64,000 bases of DNA from JAWWOL01 sp033851545. GTDB taxonomy: Bacteria; Actinomycetota; Actinomycetes; JAWWOL01. This document shows positions 23,486 through 32,097 of this stretch, piece after piece. The translations under genes were made by a program, and so were the position numbers. The notes under the pieces are model-generated. The model had not been told where the DNA came from, ran no database searches, and worked only from the letters and a program-made list of their open reading frames with translations. Position 1 is the stretch's first letter; each line of letters opens with the position of its first letter. Where the stretch lies: contig JAWWOO010000022.1 in the NCBI GenBank assembly GCA_033851545.1, positions 1 to 64,000 on the forward strand, written 5' to 3'.

Positions 23486-25126
23486 GTGAACGGCGGCACC
23501 GGCACCAACCCGGGCTCGGTCGTCCTCGGCAGCTCGCTGCTGGGGCGCCTCCGCGCGCCGTTCAGCGACCCCTCCATCGACCCCAGGGTCCGTCAAGCGC
23601 GGCTCGGTTCCGGCCTCTACGCCGCCGCCTGCCTGGTCGCCTCCGCGACCATCCCGCTCACTCCCAGGTCGGTGCACAGGGGCTGGATGTGGATCATGGT
23701 GCTTTCGGCCGCGGTCGTGGCCGCCGTCCTCCTGGTGCTGCCGTGGCAGCGCTGGCGAGCGGGCGCCACCTTGGCCCTGAGCTATCTCGGGATGACCTTC
23801 ATCGGTGTCGGTGTCGGCGGCGTGGCTCACGGCCTGCTCTACTACCTCCCGCTGTACGGGCTGCCGTTCGTCTTCGCCGGCGTCACGCGCCGACCGGGCA
23901 CGGCCTTCCTGATGGCGCCGTACGCGCTGCTGGCCGGCTCGTCGGCGATCCTGACCGGTGAGCCCGGCTCGTTGTTCGTACCACTGGTGATCATGGTCGG
24001 CGTCGCCACCCTGCTCGGCGAGCTGATCGCCCGCTACGTCCGGGTGCAGCGGATCGCCGGTGACACCCTGGACGAGCTGCTCATGGGCGTGGCCGGTCTC
24101 ACCGGGTGCCGCACGATGGCCGAGGCGACCGACCTGGGCTCGGCGGTGCTGCTCCGGCTGGTCGGCGCGGACGTGGCTGTGGTCGTGCTCCCGGAGACCG
24201 ACGGCTCCTCCCGCTTCGTGTACGGCGGTGGCTGCGGGCCGACCGACGAGGAGAACGAGGCGATCCGCGGTCGGGTCGTACTGGACACCTCCCGGGAGCG
24301 GAGCGGCACCGGACTGGCGGTGCTGCACCGGCGGCTGGTCTTCGTGCCGGACGCCCGCGGTTCGGCGCTGGTGCAGCAGGAGTGGCTGGAGCAGGAGGAC
24401 ATCACCTCGGTGCTCTACCTGCCGTTGTTCGGCCGGCCCGGCGGGCCGGCGGGGGTTGCCATCGTCGGCTTCCACCGGCACCGACGTTCGGTCGATGCGA
24501 TCACCGTCCGAGGGCTCAACCTGCTGGCCGAGGCAACCGGCCGGGTGATCGACCAGCTCCGGGAGGCCGAGCAGCTGGTTCGCGAGGCCGACACCGACCC
24601 GCTGACCGGGCTAAGCAACCGGCGGGTGTTCTTCCGCGAGCTGGGCACCATGGATCAGGGCGACGCGATCGTGTTCGTGGACCTCGACCACTTCAAGATC
24701 ATCAACGACACGCTCGGCCACGTCGCCGGTGACCGTGAGCTCGCCGCCTTCGGCGCGGTGCTCCGCGAGCAGGTCCGCGAGTGCGACATTGCGGCGCGTT
24801 ACGGGGGCGAGGAGTTCGCGGTCCTCGTCCGCGGCGACGGCCGGGTGGGCGCCGACCTGCTCGTCAACCGGCTGCGGGAGGCCTGGGACCGGCGCAGCTC
24901 GACGACCTTCTCCGCCGGCGCAGCCCTGCACGAGGGGGGCGTCCAGCCGAGTGCAACGCTGGCGGCCGCCGACCGCGCCGTCTACCTGGCGAAGGCGACC
25001 GGCCGGGACCGGATGTGCTGGTCCGACGGGCCGGAGTCGTTGGTCTCGACGACGCGGATCGGCTCCTACCGGGTGGGCGGCCACAGCCCGCGCAGTCGGC
25101 GCGGGGACGACGCAGCCTCGGCCTGA
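23486..25126 (+). CDS. Membrane GAF-GGDEF diguanylate cyclase
   Basis: A 546-residue protein, GTG start 63 bases after dnaX. The first about 180 residues contain five or six hydrophobic helices; a GAF-like sensor follows (about 195-355), then a GGDEF domain beginning with TDPLTGLSNRRVFF. The active site is GGEEF at about residues 440-444, preceded by exactly five residues and the RECD inhibitory site (RxxD, about 431-434), so it should make cyclic di-GMP from two GTP and be product-inhibited. The signal sensed is unknown. It is inserted into the otherwise standard dnaX-ybaB-recR order. Confidence 0.9.
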   Translation: MNGGTGTNPGSVVLGSSLLGRLRAPFSDPSIDPRVRQARLGSGLYAAACLVASATIPLTPRSVHRGWMWIMVLSAAVVAAVLLVLPWQRWRAGATLALSYLGMTFIGVGVGGVAHGLLYYLPLYGLPFVFAGVTRRPGTAFLMAPYALLAGSSAILTGEPGSLFVPLVIMVGVATLLGELIARYVRVQRIAGDTLDELLMGVAGLTGCRTMAEATDLGSAVLLRLVGADVAVVVLPETDGSSRFVYGGGCGPTDEENEAIRGRVVLDTSRERSGTGLAVLHRRLVFVPDARGSALVQQEWLEQEDITSVLYLPLFGRPGGPAGVAIVGFHRHRRSVDAITVRGLNLLAEATGRVIDQLREAEQLVREADTDPLTGLSNRRVFFRELGTMDQGDAIVFVDLDHFKIINDTLGHVAGDRELAAFGAVLREQVRECDIAARYGGEEFAVLVRGDGRVGADLLVNRLREAWDRRSSTTFSAGAALHEGGVQPSATLAAADRAVYLAKATGRDRMCWSDGPESLVSTTRIGSYRVGGHSPRSRRGDDAASA

Positions 25127-25195
25127 CCGGTTGGGTCGGCCTCCCGACGTAGGCTCGGAGCCGTCCCCCTGGTGCCCCCGAGGAGTACGAGTCCG

Positions 25196-25525
25196 ATGGC
25201 CGGTCCGCAGCCCAACCTGCAGCAGCTCATGGCGCAGGCCCAGAAGATGCAGCAGCAGATGATGGCCGCCCAGGCCGAGCTGGCCGAGACCCACGTCAAC
25301 GGCGAGACGGCCGGCGGCCTGGTCAAGGCTGTCGTCACCGGCACCGGTGCGCTGGTCAGCCTCGAGATCGCGCCGTCCGTGGTCGACCCCGAGGACGTCG
25401 AGACGTTGCAGGACCTCGTGGTTGCCGCCGTACGGGACGCAGCCGGACGGGCCGAGAAGCTCGCGGCCGAGACGATGGGCCCGCTCTCGGCAGGGATGGG
25501 CGGCATGGGCCTGCCGGGGTTCTGA
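25196..25525 (+). CDS. ybaB: YbaB/EbfC family nucleoid-associated protein
   Basis: A 109-residue protein from ATG 25196, with AGGAG at 25181-25185. The Gln/Met-rich N-terminal helix (NLQQLMAQAQKMQQQMMAAQAELAE) and the following GGLVKAVVTGTGALVSLEI strand pair are typical of YbaB/EbfC, a homodimeric 'tweezer' that binds DNA. It ends with a short Gly/Met tail (MGGMGLPGF). It is placed one base upstream of recR, the conserved arrangement; EbfC-like proteins are thought to assist RecR-dependent repair or nucleoid organisation. Confidence 0.93.
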   Translation: MAGPQPNLQQLMAQAQKMQQQMMAAQAELAETHVNGETAGGLVKAVVTGTGALVSLEIAPSVVDPEDVETLQDLVVAAVRDAAGRAEKLAAETMGPLSAGMGGMGLPGF

Positions 25526-25526
25526 G

Positions 25527-26126
25527 GTGTACGAGGGTGCCGTACAGGACCTGATCGACGAGCTCGGCCGGCTACCCGGCGTCGGGCCCAAGAGCGCGCA
25601 GCGGATCGCCTTCCACCTGCTGGCCGCCGACCCGGTCGACGTACGCCGGCTGGTCAGCGCCCTGACCGAGGTCAAGGACAAGGTGCGGTTCTGCCGGATC
25701 TGCGGCAACGTCGCCGAGGCCGAGGAGTGCCGGATCTGCCGCGACGTGCGCCGCGACCTGACGGTGATCTGCGTGGTCGAGGAGCCCAAGGACGTCGTGG
25801 CCGTCGAGAAGACGCGGGAGTTCCGTGGCCGCTACCACGTCCTCGGTGGCGCGATCAGCCCGATCGAGGGCATCGGCCCGGACGACCTGCGCGTACGTGA
25901 GCTGATGGTGCGCCTCGCCGACGGGGTGGTGACCGAGCTGATCCTGGCGACCGATCCCAACCTCGAGGGTGAGGCGACGGCCACCTACCTGGCCCGGTTG
26001 ATCAAGCCGATGGGGCTGACTGTCACCCGGCTGGCCAGCGGGCTGCCGGTGGGCGGCGACCTGGAGTACGCCGACGAGGTCACCCTGGGCCGCGCCTTCG
26101 AGGGCCGCCGCCGCCTCGACGTCTGA
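25527..26126 (+). CDS. recR: Recombination mediator RecR
   Basis: A 199-residue protein starting at GTG 25527, one base after ybaB ends. It shows the helix-hairpin-helix ELGRLPGVGPKSAQRIAFHLL, a C4 zinc finger (CRICGNVAEAEECRICRD), the Toprim domain with VVEEPKDVVAVEKTREFRGRYHVLGGAISPIEGIGPDDLR and LATDPNLEGEATATYLARL, and the C-terminal Walker-B-like region TRLASGLPVGGDLEYADEVTLGRAFEGRR. It acts with RecO and RecF to load RecA on gapped DNA. Length is normal. Confidence 0.96.
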   Translation: MYEGAVQDLIDELGRLPGVGPKSAQRIAFHLLAADPVDVRRLVSALTEVKDKVRFCRICGNVAEAEECRICRDVRRDLTVICVVEEPKDVVAVEKTREFRGRYHVLGGAISPIEGIGPDDLRVRELMVRLADGVVTELILATDPNLEGEATATYLARLIKPMGLTVTRLASGLPVGGDLEYADEVTLGRAFEGRRRLDV

Positions 26127-26163
26127 TTCGTCCCTGCCGACAGGGCGGACCAGGACGCGGCGG

Positions 26164-26919
26164 TCAGGGGAGGTCGGTCTCCGCCTGGAGCACGTGCTCG
26201 AGCACGAGCTGGACGGGGAGCGCACGGCTGACCACCGCTTGCGCCACGGCGGTGAGGCGCTGGTTGTGGTCGCGGGCATAGCGGCGCAGGGCCACGAAGG
26301 CCTGTCCCGTGTCCATGTCACCGATGTGGGCGACGACGCCTTTCGCCTGCTCGAGCACGACCCGGCTGTTGAGCGCGATCTGCAGCTGCTCGACGACGGC
26401 GCCCCGGTCGTTGACCGCCTTGTCCTGGACGAGGGCGACACTGGCCACGTCGGCGAGCGCCTGGGCCAGGGTGAGGTCCCGCTCGGTGAGCGGGCCGGGG
26501 GTGTCGCCGAACAGCCCCATCGCCCCGAGCGTGTTCTCCCTGAGGCGCATCGGGAGGGCGTGGACGCTGGCGAACCCTGCCGCTTGTGCGGCGGGGACGA
26601 ACTGCGGCCAGCGGTCGGCGGCTTCGGCGAGATCGGGAACCGTCACCGGTTCACCGGCGTGGAAGCAGTCCCGGCAGGGACCCTCGGCCCGTTGCAGCTG
26701 GAACACCTCGAGCAAACGGGTGGCTTCGGAGGACGCGGCCATCACATGCAACACTCCCAGCCCGTCGGAGAGCAGCAGCCCCGCGGAGGCCACGTCGAGG
26801 AGGCGGGTGCAGTCGGCGACGAGATCATCGAGCAGGTCGACCACGTCGTAGCCGTTCACGAGGCTGCTGGCCAACCCGAGGAGTGCCTGGGTGACCTCAC
26901 TCTCACGGTCAGCGCTCAT
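26164..26919 (-). CDS. GAF-ANTAR domain RNA-binding regulator, copy A
   Basis: A 251-residue protein. Residues about 20-165 are a GAF sensor domain (AGLLLSDGLGVLHVMAASSEATRLLEVFQLQ, GPCRDCFHAGEPVTVPDL) with CRDC in the pocket; the C-terminus is an ANTAR domain (LQIALNSRVVLEQAKGVVAHIGDMDTGQAFVALRRYARDHNQRLTAVAQAVV). ANTAR three-helix bundles bind paired hexaloop hairpins in nascent RNA and prevent termination. No receiver domain is present, so a ligand or redox signal to GAF is the likely input. The ATG at 26919 overlaps the stop of the preceding GAF-ANTAR gene by 4 bases. It is the last gene of the cassette. Confidence 0.88.
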   Translation of the reverse strand: MSADRESEVTQALLGLASSLVNGYDVVDLLDDLVADCTRLLDVASAGLLLSDGLGVLHVMAASSEATRLLEVFQLQRAEGPCRDCFHAGEPVTVPDLAEAADRWPQFVPAAQAAGFASVHALPMRLRENTLGAMGLFGDTPGPLTERDLTLAQALADVASVALVQDKAVNDRGAVVEQLQIALNSRVVLEQAKGVVAHIGDMDTGQAFVALRRYARDHNQRLTAVAQAVVSRALPVQLVLEHVLQAETDLP

Positions 26920-27677
26920 GTGCCGTCCTCTGTCGTGTGCCGGGCCGGCCCCGTCCCGTCGGAGTGCAAGGTCAGGCGCCGCTCGACGATGGCCCAGGCG
27001 ACTTCGCTGGCGGTCATGGAGTGGGCATAGGCGAAGCCGCGCAGCCGGGCCAGAGCCTCACTCGGTGAGACGTTCAGCGCGGCCATCAGCATGCCGGTGG
27101 CCTGATAGACCTCGACGCGTTCCAGGGAGGCGAGCTGTTCCCAGCCGTCGTCGCCTTGCGCGGCGCTGTCCCAGTCGACGTGCGCGGTCATCAGGTCCAG
27201 CAAGGGCAGCGCGGCGAGCTCGGCGGCGAGCAACGCGCCGGCCAGCATCGGGTGGGCCAGCGGGCCGGGCCGTCGGTTGTACAGGTCCAGGGCCCCGACG
27301 TGTGCGGACGCGATCAGGACCGGCAGGGCGAAGACTGCGGAGATCCCGGCGTCGAGCGCGGCGTCCCGGAAGGCCGGCCAGCGCACCTCGGCAACGTCGT
27401 TGAGGTCGTCGACGAGGACCGGGCCGCCGGCGCGGACCGCGTCGAGGCAAGGGCCCTCACCATAGGTGAACTGCAGCTCGTCCAGCCGGCGGCTCATCCG
27501 ACCGCTGGAGCCGAATGTTCCTCGGCTGGCGCCGTCATGGATCAGTGACACCGACGCCCCATCGACGTCGAGAAACTCGACACAGGCGCGGCAGAGCTGG
27601 TTCGCTGCGTCGAGCGGCGTTCCGGCGCCGGTCATCGCCGAGCCCAGTCCCTCGCGCAGCTCATCCGACCCGTGCAC
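26916..27677 (-). CDS. GAF-ANTAR domain RNA-binding regulator, copy B
   Basis: A 253-residue paralog of the next gene. The N-terminal GAF (about 25-175) has YGEGPCLDAVRAGGPVLVDDLNDVAEVRWPAFRDAALDAGI; the ANTAR region is at about 185-240 (VEVYQATGMLMAALNVSPSEALARLRGFAYAHSMTASEVAWAIVERRL). It begins immediately after the STAS gene stop (27678) and overlaps the next gene's start, so three genes are read as one unit. Both copies lack any response-regulator receiver. Target RNAs would carry tandem hexanucleotide-loop hairpins; none was identified here. Confidence 0.87.
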   Translation of the reverse strand: MHGSDELREGLGSAMTGAGTPLDAANQLCRACVEFLDVDGASVSLIHDGASRGTFGSSGRMSRRLDELQFTYGEGPCLDAVRAGGPVLVDDLNDVAEVRWPAFRDAALDAGISAVFALPVLIASAHVGALDLYNRRPGPLAHPMLAGALLAAELAALPLLDLMTAHVDWDSAAQGDDGWEQLASLERVEVYQATGMLMAALNVSPSEALARLRGFAYAHSMTASEVAWAIVERRLTLHSDGTGPARHTTEDGT

Positions 27678-28229
27678 CTAGAACCCCTCCCCCGAGATGA
27701 GTCTGGGCCGCACTATCTCACCCTCCGGCGACGGTGACGAGCCCGCCTCGCTGGTGACTTCGGGACGCTCCGGCCACTGGTTCGGATCCAGCCCGGCACC
27801 GGTCTGCCCGAAGTTGCGGCGCAGCCAGGCCAGCTGCCGCGACATCCCCGTGACGCGCACCTCCCGGCCTTGGGCCGCGCCGACCAGCTCGGCCTCGCGC
27901 AGGGCGTCGAGTCCGGCGAGCCCACAGAAGGTCAACCCGGACACGTCGATGACCACCGTGTACGGCCAGCCGGCCATCGCGTCGACCAGCTGCCGGTGCA
28001 GCCCCACCGCTGTGCTGAAGTCGGCCTCTCCGACGAGCAACGTCAGCAGCCGCTCTTCCAGGACCGGGTGGACGAGCAGCGGGCCCGGTTCCGGGTCCGG
28101 CGGACGGCCTTCGGCGGCAAGCGGGTTACCGGGGCGGCAGGGCTGGAGGTGCTGACCAGTCGAGGCTGTGCGTACTGCGGCGCCGGATTCGTGACCATGC
28201 TGGCTCTCTCGGATGCCATTGGGGGTCAT
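27678..28229 (-). CDS. STAS-domain anti-sigma-factor antagonist-like protein
   Basis: A 183-residue protein. The central part is a STAS fold (LVHPVLEERLLTLLVGEADFSTAVGLHRQLVDAM, VVIDVSGLTFCGLAGLDALREAELVGAAQGREVRVTGMS). The Ser that is phosphorylated in SpoIIAA/RsbV (D-S-S/T-G) is represented here by the segment FCGLAGL, where Cys-Gly replaces the usual Ser/Thr pair, so classical phospho-switching may be lost. N- and C-terminal extensions are low complexity. The start overlaps the upstream small gene by 4 bases. It suggests a partner-switch element controlling the two ANTAR proteins or a sigma factor elsewhere. Confidence 0.8.
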   Translation of the reverse strand: MTPNGIRESQHGHESGAAVRTASTGQHLQPCRPGNPLAAEGRPPDPEPGPLLVHPVLEERLLTLLVGEADFSTAVGLHRQLVDAMAGWPYTVVIDVSGLTFCGLAGLDALREAELVGAAQGREVRVTGMSRQLAWLRRNFGQTGAGLDPNQWPERPEVTSEAGSSPSPEGEIVRPRLISGEGF

Positions 28230-28423
28230 GGGTGTCGGGGGTCGGTCAGCGCCAGCGGGGTGGCGGGTGCCGGCACCGCACGACGGTGGCGGGCGATGGC
28301 GTCGCCGACGTGCTCGCGGTCGGCGATGCTGAGGCTGTTCAGCAGGGCCCAGTAGACCCCGCTGGGGCTGACGGTGGGTTCGCCGGGCGTGCCGTTGCTG
28401 GTGCGGTTCTGGACCTGGTTCAC
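28226..28423 (-). CDS. Small hypothetical protein in the signalling cassette
   Basis: A 65-residue protein, GTG start at 28423 with GAAGG upstream and a 4-base overlap (ATGA) with the STAS gene. The N-terminal half is polar (MNQVQNRTSNGTPGEPTVSP), the middle is a helix pattern (GVYWALLNSLSIADREHVGDAIARHRRA) and the tail is Pro/Ala-rich. No known domain is seen. Its coupling to STAS and its place 58 bases after the GGDEF-EAL gene suggest an adaptor in the same pathway. Unrecognised; real coding is supported by overlap and ribosome site. Confidence 0.6.
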   Translation of the reverse strand: MNQVQNRTSNGTPGEPTVSPSGVYWALLNSLSIADREHVGDAIARHRRAVPAPATPLALTDPRHP

Positions 28424-28481
28424 GGTGACCCTTCGTTGGTAGCGGTGCTCCGCAGTAACGCCGGTCGTACCGGTAGGCGGG

Positions 28482-30353
28482 TCAGGTGCGTACGACCGGG
28501 CGTCGTCCGTCCGGCAGGTGCGCCGGGATGGTCGCAGACGTCGCGAGCTGGGTGCCGATCTGCGCAGCTGTCATCGGTTTCGCGAAGAAGAAGCCCTGCG
28601 CCGACTCGCAGCCAATGGTGGCGATCACGTCGCGTTGGCGTTGGGTTTCGACTCCCTCTGCAGTGACGCTCAGTCCGAGGACGTGGGCCAGGTTGGTCAC
28701 CGCGGCCACGATCTCTCTGCCGGTGGGTGCGGCACCGATCTTGGCGATGAAGCCCTGATCGACCTTGAGGATGTCGATCGGCAGCGACTCGAGGTAGCTC
28801 AGCGAGGAGTAGCCGGTGCCGAAGTCGTCCAACGCGATCCGGATGCCCAGGGTCTTCAGGTCCGACAGCACGGTCATCGCCCGGTCGCTGTCCTCGATGA
28901 GGATGTATTCCGTCATCTCCAGCACCAGCGCCGTGGGATCCATCCCGGTCCGGGCCAGCACGTCGGCGACCGTGCCGCAGAAGCCGGCCGACATCAGCTG
29001 TCGGGCTGACACATTCACCGCCAGATCCAGCGCGGCACCGCGGTGCAGTCGTGGCCAGCTCGCATGGTCGGTGCACGCCTGGGTCAGCACCGACTCCCCG
29101 AGCTCGGTGATCAGCCCGCTCTGCTCGGCGATCCCGATCGCCCACGCCGGCAGGATCGAGCCGCGGACCGGATGGGTCCAGCGCAGCAGCGCTTCGACCC
29201 CGGTGATCAGGCCGTCGGTGCTGCGCACGATCGGCTGGTAGGCGACTGTCAGCTCCCCGCGGGTCAACGCCGTCCGCAGGTCGGTCTCGAGGCTGACCCG
29301 GTCCGCTGCGAGGGAGGCTTCGCGCAGGTCGATGATCTGGTGGGCGGCACCGCCTTTGCGTTTGGCTTGGTACATCGCGGTATCGGCCTCCACCACGAGC
29401 AGGTCCGAGATCTCCTCGCCAGGGCCGGCGAACGCCATCCCGACACTCGCGGTCACGGAGAGGTCCAGGTCCACTAGGGCGAACGGCTCGGCGAAAGCTG
29501 CGTCGACCCGTTGTGCCAGTAGTTCGGCGTCTCCCTCACCGGCGAGGTCCTCGCAGAGGAAGACGAACTCGTCGCCGGCGTAGCGGCACAAGGTGTCCCC
29601 GGGTCGGACCAGGTGTGACAACCGCGCTGCGACCGCCAGCAGCAGCTGGTCACCGACCTGGTGGCCGTGCGTGTCGTTGATGCGCTTGAACCCGTCGAGG
29701 TCGGCGAAGAGGACCGCCGCGTAGGAGCGGGACCGTTGTGCCCGCTGCGAGGCATGCTCCAGGCGCTGCTGAAGGAGCAGCCGGTTCGGCAGACCGGTGA
29801 GCGGGTCGTGCAGGGAGGACTGCCGGAACCGCTCCGAGGTGGACTGGGCGTCCTCTCGTGCCTGGGCGTTGAGCAGGTAGGCCACCGTCACATCCGCGAG
29901 GGTCTGGGCCGCCGCCAGGTTCTCGGTATCGAGCTCCCCCGGTGTTTCCCGGTACAGGTCCAGCGCCCCCAGCCGGCCGTCGCTGTAGCGGAGCGGGAAG
30001 GTGAACACCGCCGCCAGCCCGGCCGCCACCGCCGGCGGCCCGAACCGGGTGAACCGGGGGTCGTTGGCCAGGTCGGCGACCGCCACTGCCTCCCCGGTCT
30101 GGTACGCGGCCAGGCACGGCCCCTCGCCGATCTCGGTCTGCAGCTCTTCGTACCTCAGCGCGTTCACGTCCGAGGCGGCGATGTAGCGCGGCGGCTTCCC
30201 ATCGGCGATCAGGGTCACGCCCGCCGCGGTGACCGGCAGCACATCGACGATGCGCTCGACCAGGTGGTCCAGGATGCCCTGGATCGGGAAATCGGTGGCC
30301 AGCGTGCGAGCGAACTCGCTCAGCACCGCCGACAACTTCGTCTCATTGACCAT
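28482..30353 (-). CDS. GAF-GGDEF-EAL bifunctional cyclic-di-GMP protein
   Basis: A 623-residue soluble protein from ATG 30353; the open frame runs further 5' but without plausible coding. GAF sensor about 25-165, GGDEF about 180-335 and EAL about 360-605. The cyclase site is AGDEF (259-263), an active-compatible variant, with the inhibitory RPGD site five residues upstream (250-253). The phosphodiesterase domain keeps EAL (387-389), NVSARQL, the catalytic DDFGTGYSSL and AEGVE motifs. Both synthesis and breakdown of cyclic di-GMP are therefore possible. It heads a minus-strand run with a small protein, STAS and two GAF-ANTAR regulators. Confidence 0.93.
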   Translation of the reverse strand: MVNETKLSAVLSEFARTLATDFPIQGILDHLVERIVDVLPVTAAGVTLIADGKPPRYIAASDVNALRYEELQTEIGEGPCLAAYQTGEAVAVADLANDPRFTRFGPPAVAAGLAAVFTFPLRYSDGRLGALDLYRETPGELDTENLAAAQTLADVTVAYLLNAQAREDAQSTSERFRQSSLHDPLTGLPNRLLLQQRLEHASQRAQRSRSYAAVLFADLDGFKRINDTHGHQVGDQLLLAVAARLSHLVRPGDTLCRYAGDEFVFLCEDLAGEGDAELLAQRVDAAFAEPFALVDLDLSVTASVGMAFAGPGEEISDLLVVEADTAMYQAKRKGGAAHQIIDLREASLAADRVSLETDLRTALTRGELTVAYQPIVRSTDGLITGVEALLRWTHPVRGSILPAWAIGIAEQSGLITELGESVLTQACTDHASWPRLHRGAALDLAVNVSARQLMSAGFCGTVADVLARTGMDPTALVLEMTEYILIEDSDRAMTVLSDLKTLGIRIALDDFGTGYSSLSYLESLPIDILKVDQGFIAKIGAAPTGREIVAAVTNLAHVLGLSVTAEGVETQRQRDVIATIGCESAQGFFFAKPMTAAQIGTQLATSATIPAHLPDGRRPVVRT

Positions 30354-30572
30354 GACCGGCCCCCGGGCGTCGATCAACAGGCCCGCGCATGGTCCGGACG
30401 GGAGAACATGTCGTACTGGTGAGGAGAACCTACCTCGGGGATCGCCCCGGCGTACGCGGAACGCTTTGATCGCTCTTTGCCGTCGCTCGCCTGGCCCGGT
30501 GCGGCGACGCCCACAGAAGCGGCACAACCGGCTCACAACAGGCGCGTAGCCGACGCCCTCACTCTCTTCTCA

Positions 30573-30594
30573 GGCAGGGCACCGAAGCCCTGCC
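30573..30594 (+). promoter_or_regulatory. Stem-loop in the 5' leader of the repeat-rich lipoprotein gene
   Basis: A perfect 8-base inverted repeat, GGCAGGGC (30573-30580) and GCCCTGCC (30587-30594), encloses a 6-base ACCGAA loop 19 bases before the start codon of the gene at 30614. It may be a leader structure that modulates translation, or the terminator of an upstream short transcript. The 6-base loop makes it the type of hairpin that ANTAR proteins recognise, but the usual ANTAR target has two such hairpins and A/G at fixed loop positions; only one is visible. Confidence 0.4.
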
Positions 30595-30613
30595 CCGACG
30601 AGGGAGTACGACC

Positions 30614-32050
30614 ATGAAGCGCAGCGCGAGCCTCCGCATCAGCAGTCTTGCCCTGGCGGCCGGGCTCGGCCTGAGCGCCTGCGGAGCGGCGTCCACCACC
30701 GGTACGACGGCAGCCGCAGTCACAACGGCGGCCTCCAGCTCCGCCGTCGCGTCAACCACAACCGCAGCCTCGAGCGCCGCGTCGACCGCGGCTGTCACTG
30801 CGAGTACGAGCGGCACGACGGCGGCGGCGCCCGGGGGGACGGGCGGCGGCGGCTCGACGCAGGCGACCGCGTACGGCACCCAGGTCGTGGGCAGCGGCAC
30901 GTCGAGCGCCAGCGGCAGGACCTACACCGCCTCGGCCAAGGACACCAGCGGGGTTCTGGTGACCGGAGGCTCGCTCACGCTGACCGACGCGACGGTCAAG
31001 ACCACCGGCTCGTCCTCGTCCTCGGACCAGAGCAGCTTCTACGGCCTCGACGCCGGAGTCCTCGCCAAGGGCGGCTCGCTCGCGTTGAGCGGCGGCTCGG
31101 TCGCCACGACGGGCGACGGCGCGAACGGCGTCTTCGCGTACGGCAGCGGCACTGTCGTCACGCTCGACGGCACGACGGTCACGGCGACCGGGAAGTACGC
31201 CCACGGGATCATGGCCAGCGGCAGCGGCACGATCAAGGCCACGGACGTCACGGCGTCGACGACCGGCAGCAACGGCGCGGTCATCGCGACCGACAGGGGC
31301 GGTGGCACGATCGCGGTCGACGGCGGGACCTACTCGAGCGCCGGCACCGACTCGCCTGGCATCTACTCCACCGGCACGATCACGGTGAAGGGCGCGACGG
31401 TCAAGGCGACCGGCGCCGAGGCTGCGGTCATCGAGGGGTCGAACTCGATCGCGCTGACCGACACGAGCCTCGGCGGCGCCAAGAAGGCCGGCGTGATGAT
31501 CTACCAGAGCTTCTCGGGCGACGCGTCCGGCTCCACAGGCACGTTCACGATGACCGGCGGCTCGCTGTCGGCTGCGGCCGGCCCGCTGTTCCTGGTCACC
31601 AACGCCACCGGCGTCATCACGCTGTCCGGGGTGACCGCATCGGAGACGTCCGGGATCCTGCTCCAGGCAGCGGCCGGGCAGTGGGGGACCAGCGGCTCCA
31701 ACGGCGGCACCGCGACGGTCACCGCCGTCGGCCAGAAGCTCACCGGCAGCGTCGTCGCCGACAAGATCAGCTCGGTCACGCTCAAGCTGACCAAGGCATC
31801 GACCTGGACCGGAGCCATCGACACCGCCAACACGGCCAAGGTCGCCGCCGTCTCCCTCGACGCGACCAGCAGCTGGACCGTGACCGCCGACTCGTACGTC
31901 ACGAGCCTGACCGGCGCGGTCATCAGCGGGTCGACCGTCACCAACATCGTCGGCAACGGGCACACCGTGCACTACGACGCCGCGACCAGCACGGCGCTGG
32001 GCGGCAAGACCTACACCCTCTCCGGCGGCGGCACCCTGAGCCCCGCCTGA
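30614..32050 (+). CDS. Secreted Thr/Gly-rich beta-helix-like lipoprotein
   Basis: A 478-residue protein, ATG 30614 after GAGGGAGT. It has a lipoprotein signal (LALAAGLGLSACGAAS, Cys about residue 23) and an about 60-residue Thr/Ala/Ser linker. The rest is a low-Cys protein with recurrent short beta-strand rungs (SLTLTDATVKTTGSS, GTVVTLDGTTVTATGKYAHGIMASGSGTIKATDVTAS, TITVKGATVKATG), the pattern of right-handed parallel beta-helices found in adhesins and polysaccharide lyases. No catalytic motif is evident, so surface binding or an envelope structural role is more likely. It stands alone, flanked by a 5' hairpin and a strong 3' terminator. Confidence 0.75.
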   Translation: MKRSASLRISSLALAAGLGLSACGAASTTGTTAAAVTTAASSSAVASTTTAASSAASTAAVTASTSGTTAAAPGGTGGGGSTQATAYGTQVVGSGTSSASGRTYTASAKDTSGVLVTGGSLTLTDATVKTTGSSSSSDQSSFYGLDAGVLAKGGSLALSGGSVATTGDGANGVFAYGSGTVVTLDGTTVTATGKYAHGIMASGSGTIKATDVTASTTGSNGAVIATDRGGGTIAVDGGTYSSAGTDSPGIYSTGTITVKGATVKATGAEAAVIEGSNSIALTDTSLGGAKKAGVMIYQSFSGDASGSTGTFTMTGGSLSAAAGPLFLVTNATGVITLSGVTASETSGILLQAAAGQWGTSGSNGGTATVTAVGQKLTGSVVADKISSVTLKLTKASTWTGAIDTANTAKVAAVSLDATSSWTVTADSYVTSLTGAVISGSTVTNIVGNGHTVHYDAATSTALGGKTYTLSGGGTLSPA

Positions 32051-32057
32051 CCAGACC

Positions 32058-32097
32058 CCTGCCTGGCCCACTGTCCCCCCGCAGCGGGCCAGGCAGG
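32058..32097 (+). terminator. Hairpin terminator after the beta-helix lipoprotein gene
   Basis: A 12-base perfect inverted repeat, CCTGCCTGGCCC at 32058-32069 and GGGCCAGGCAGG at 32086-32097, lies 8 bases after the stop codon. It isolates the lipoprotein gene from lysC. Confidence 0.78.
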
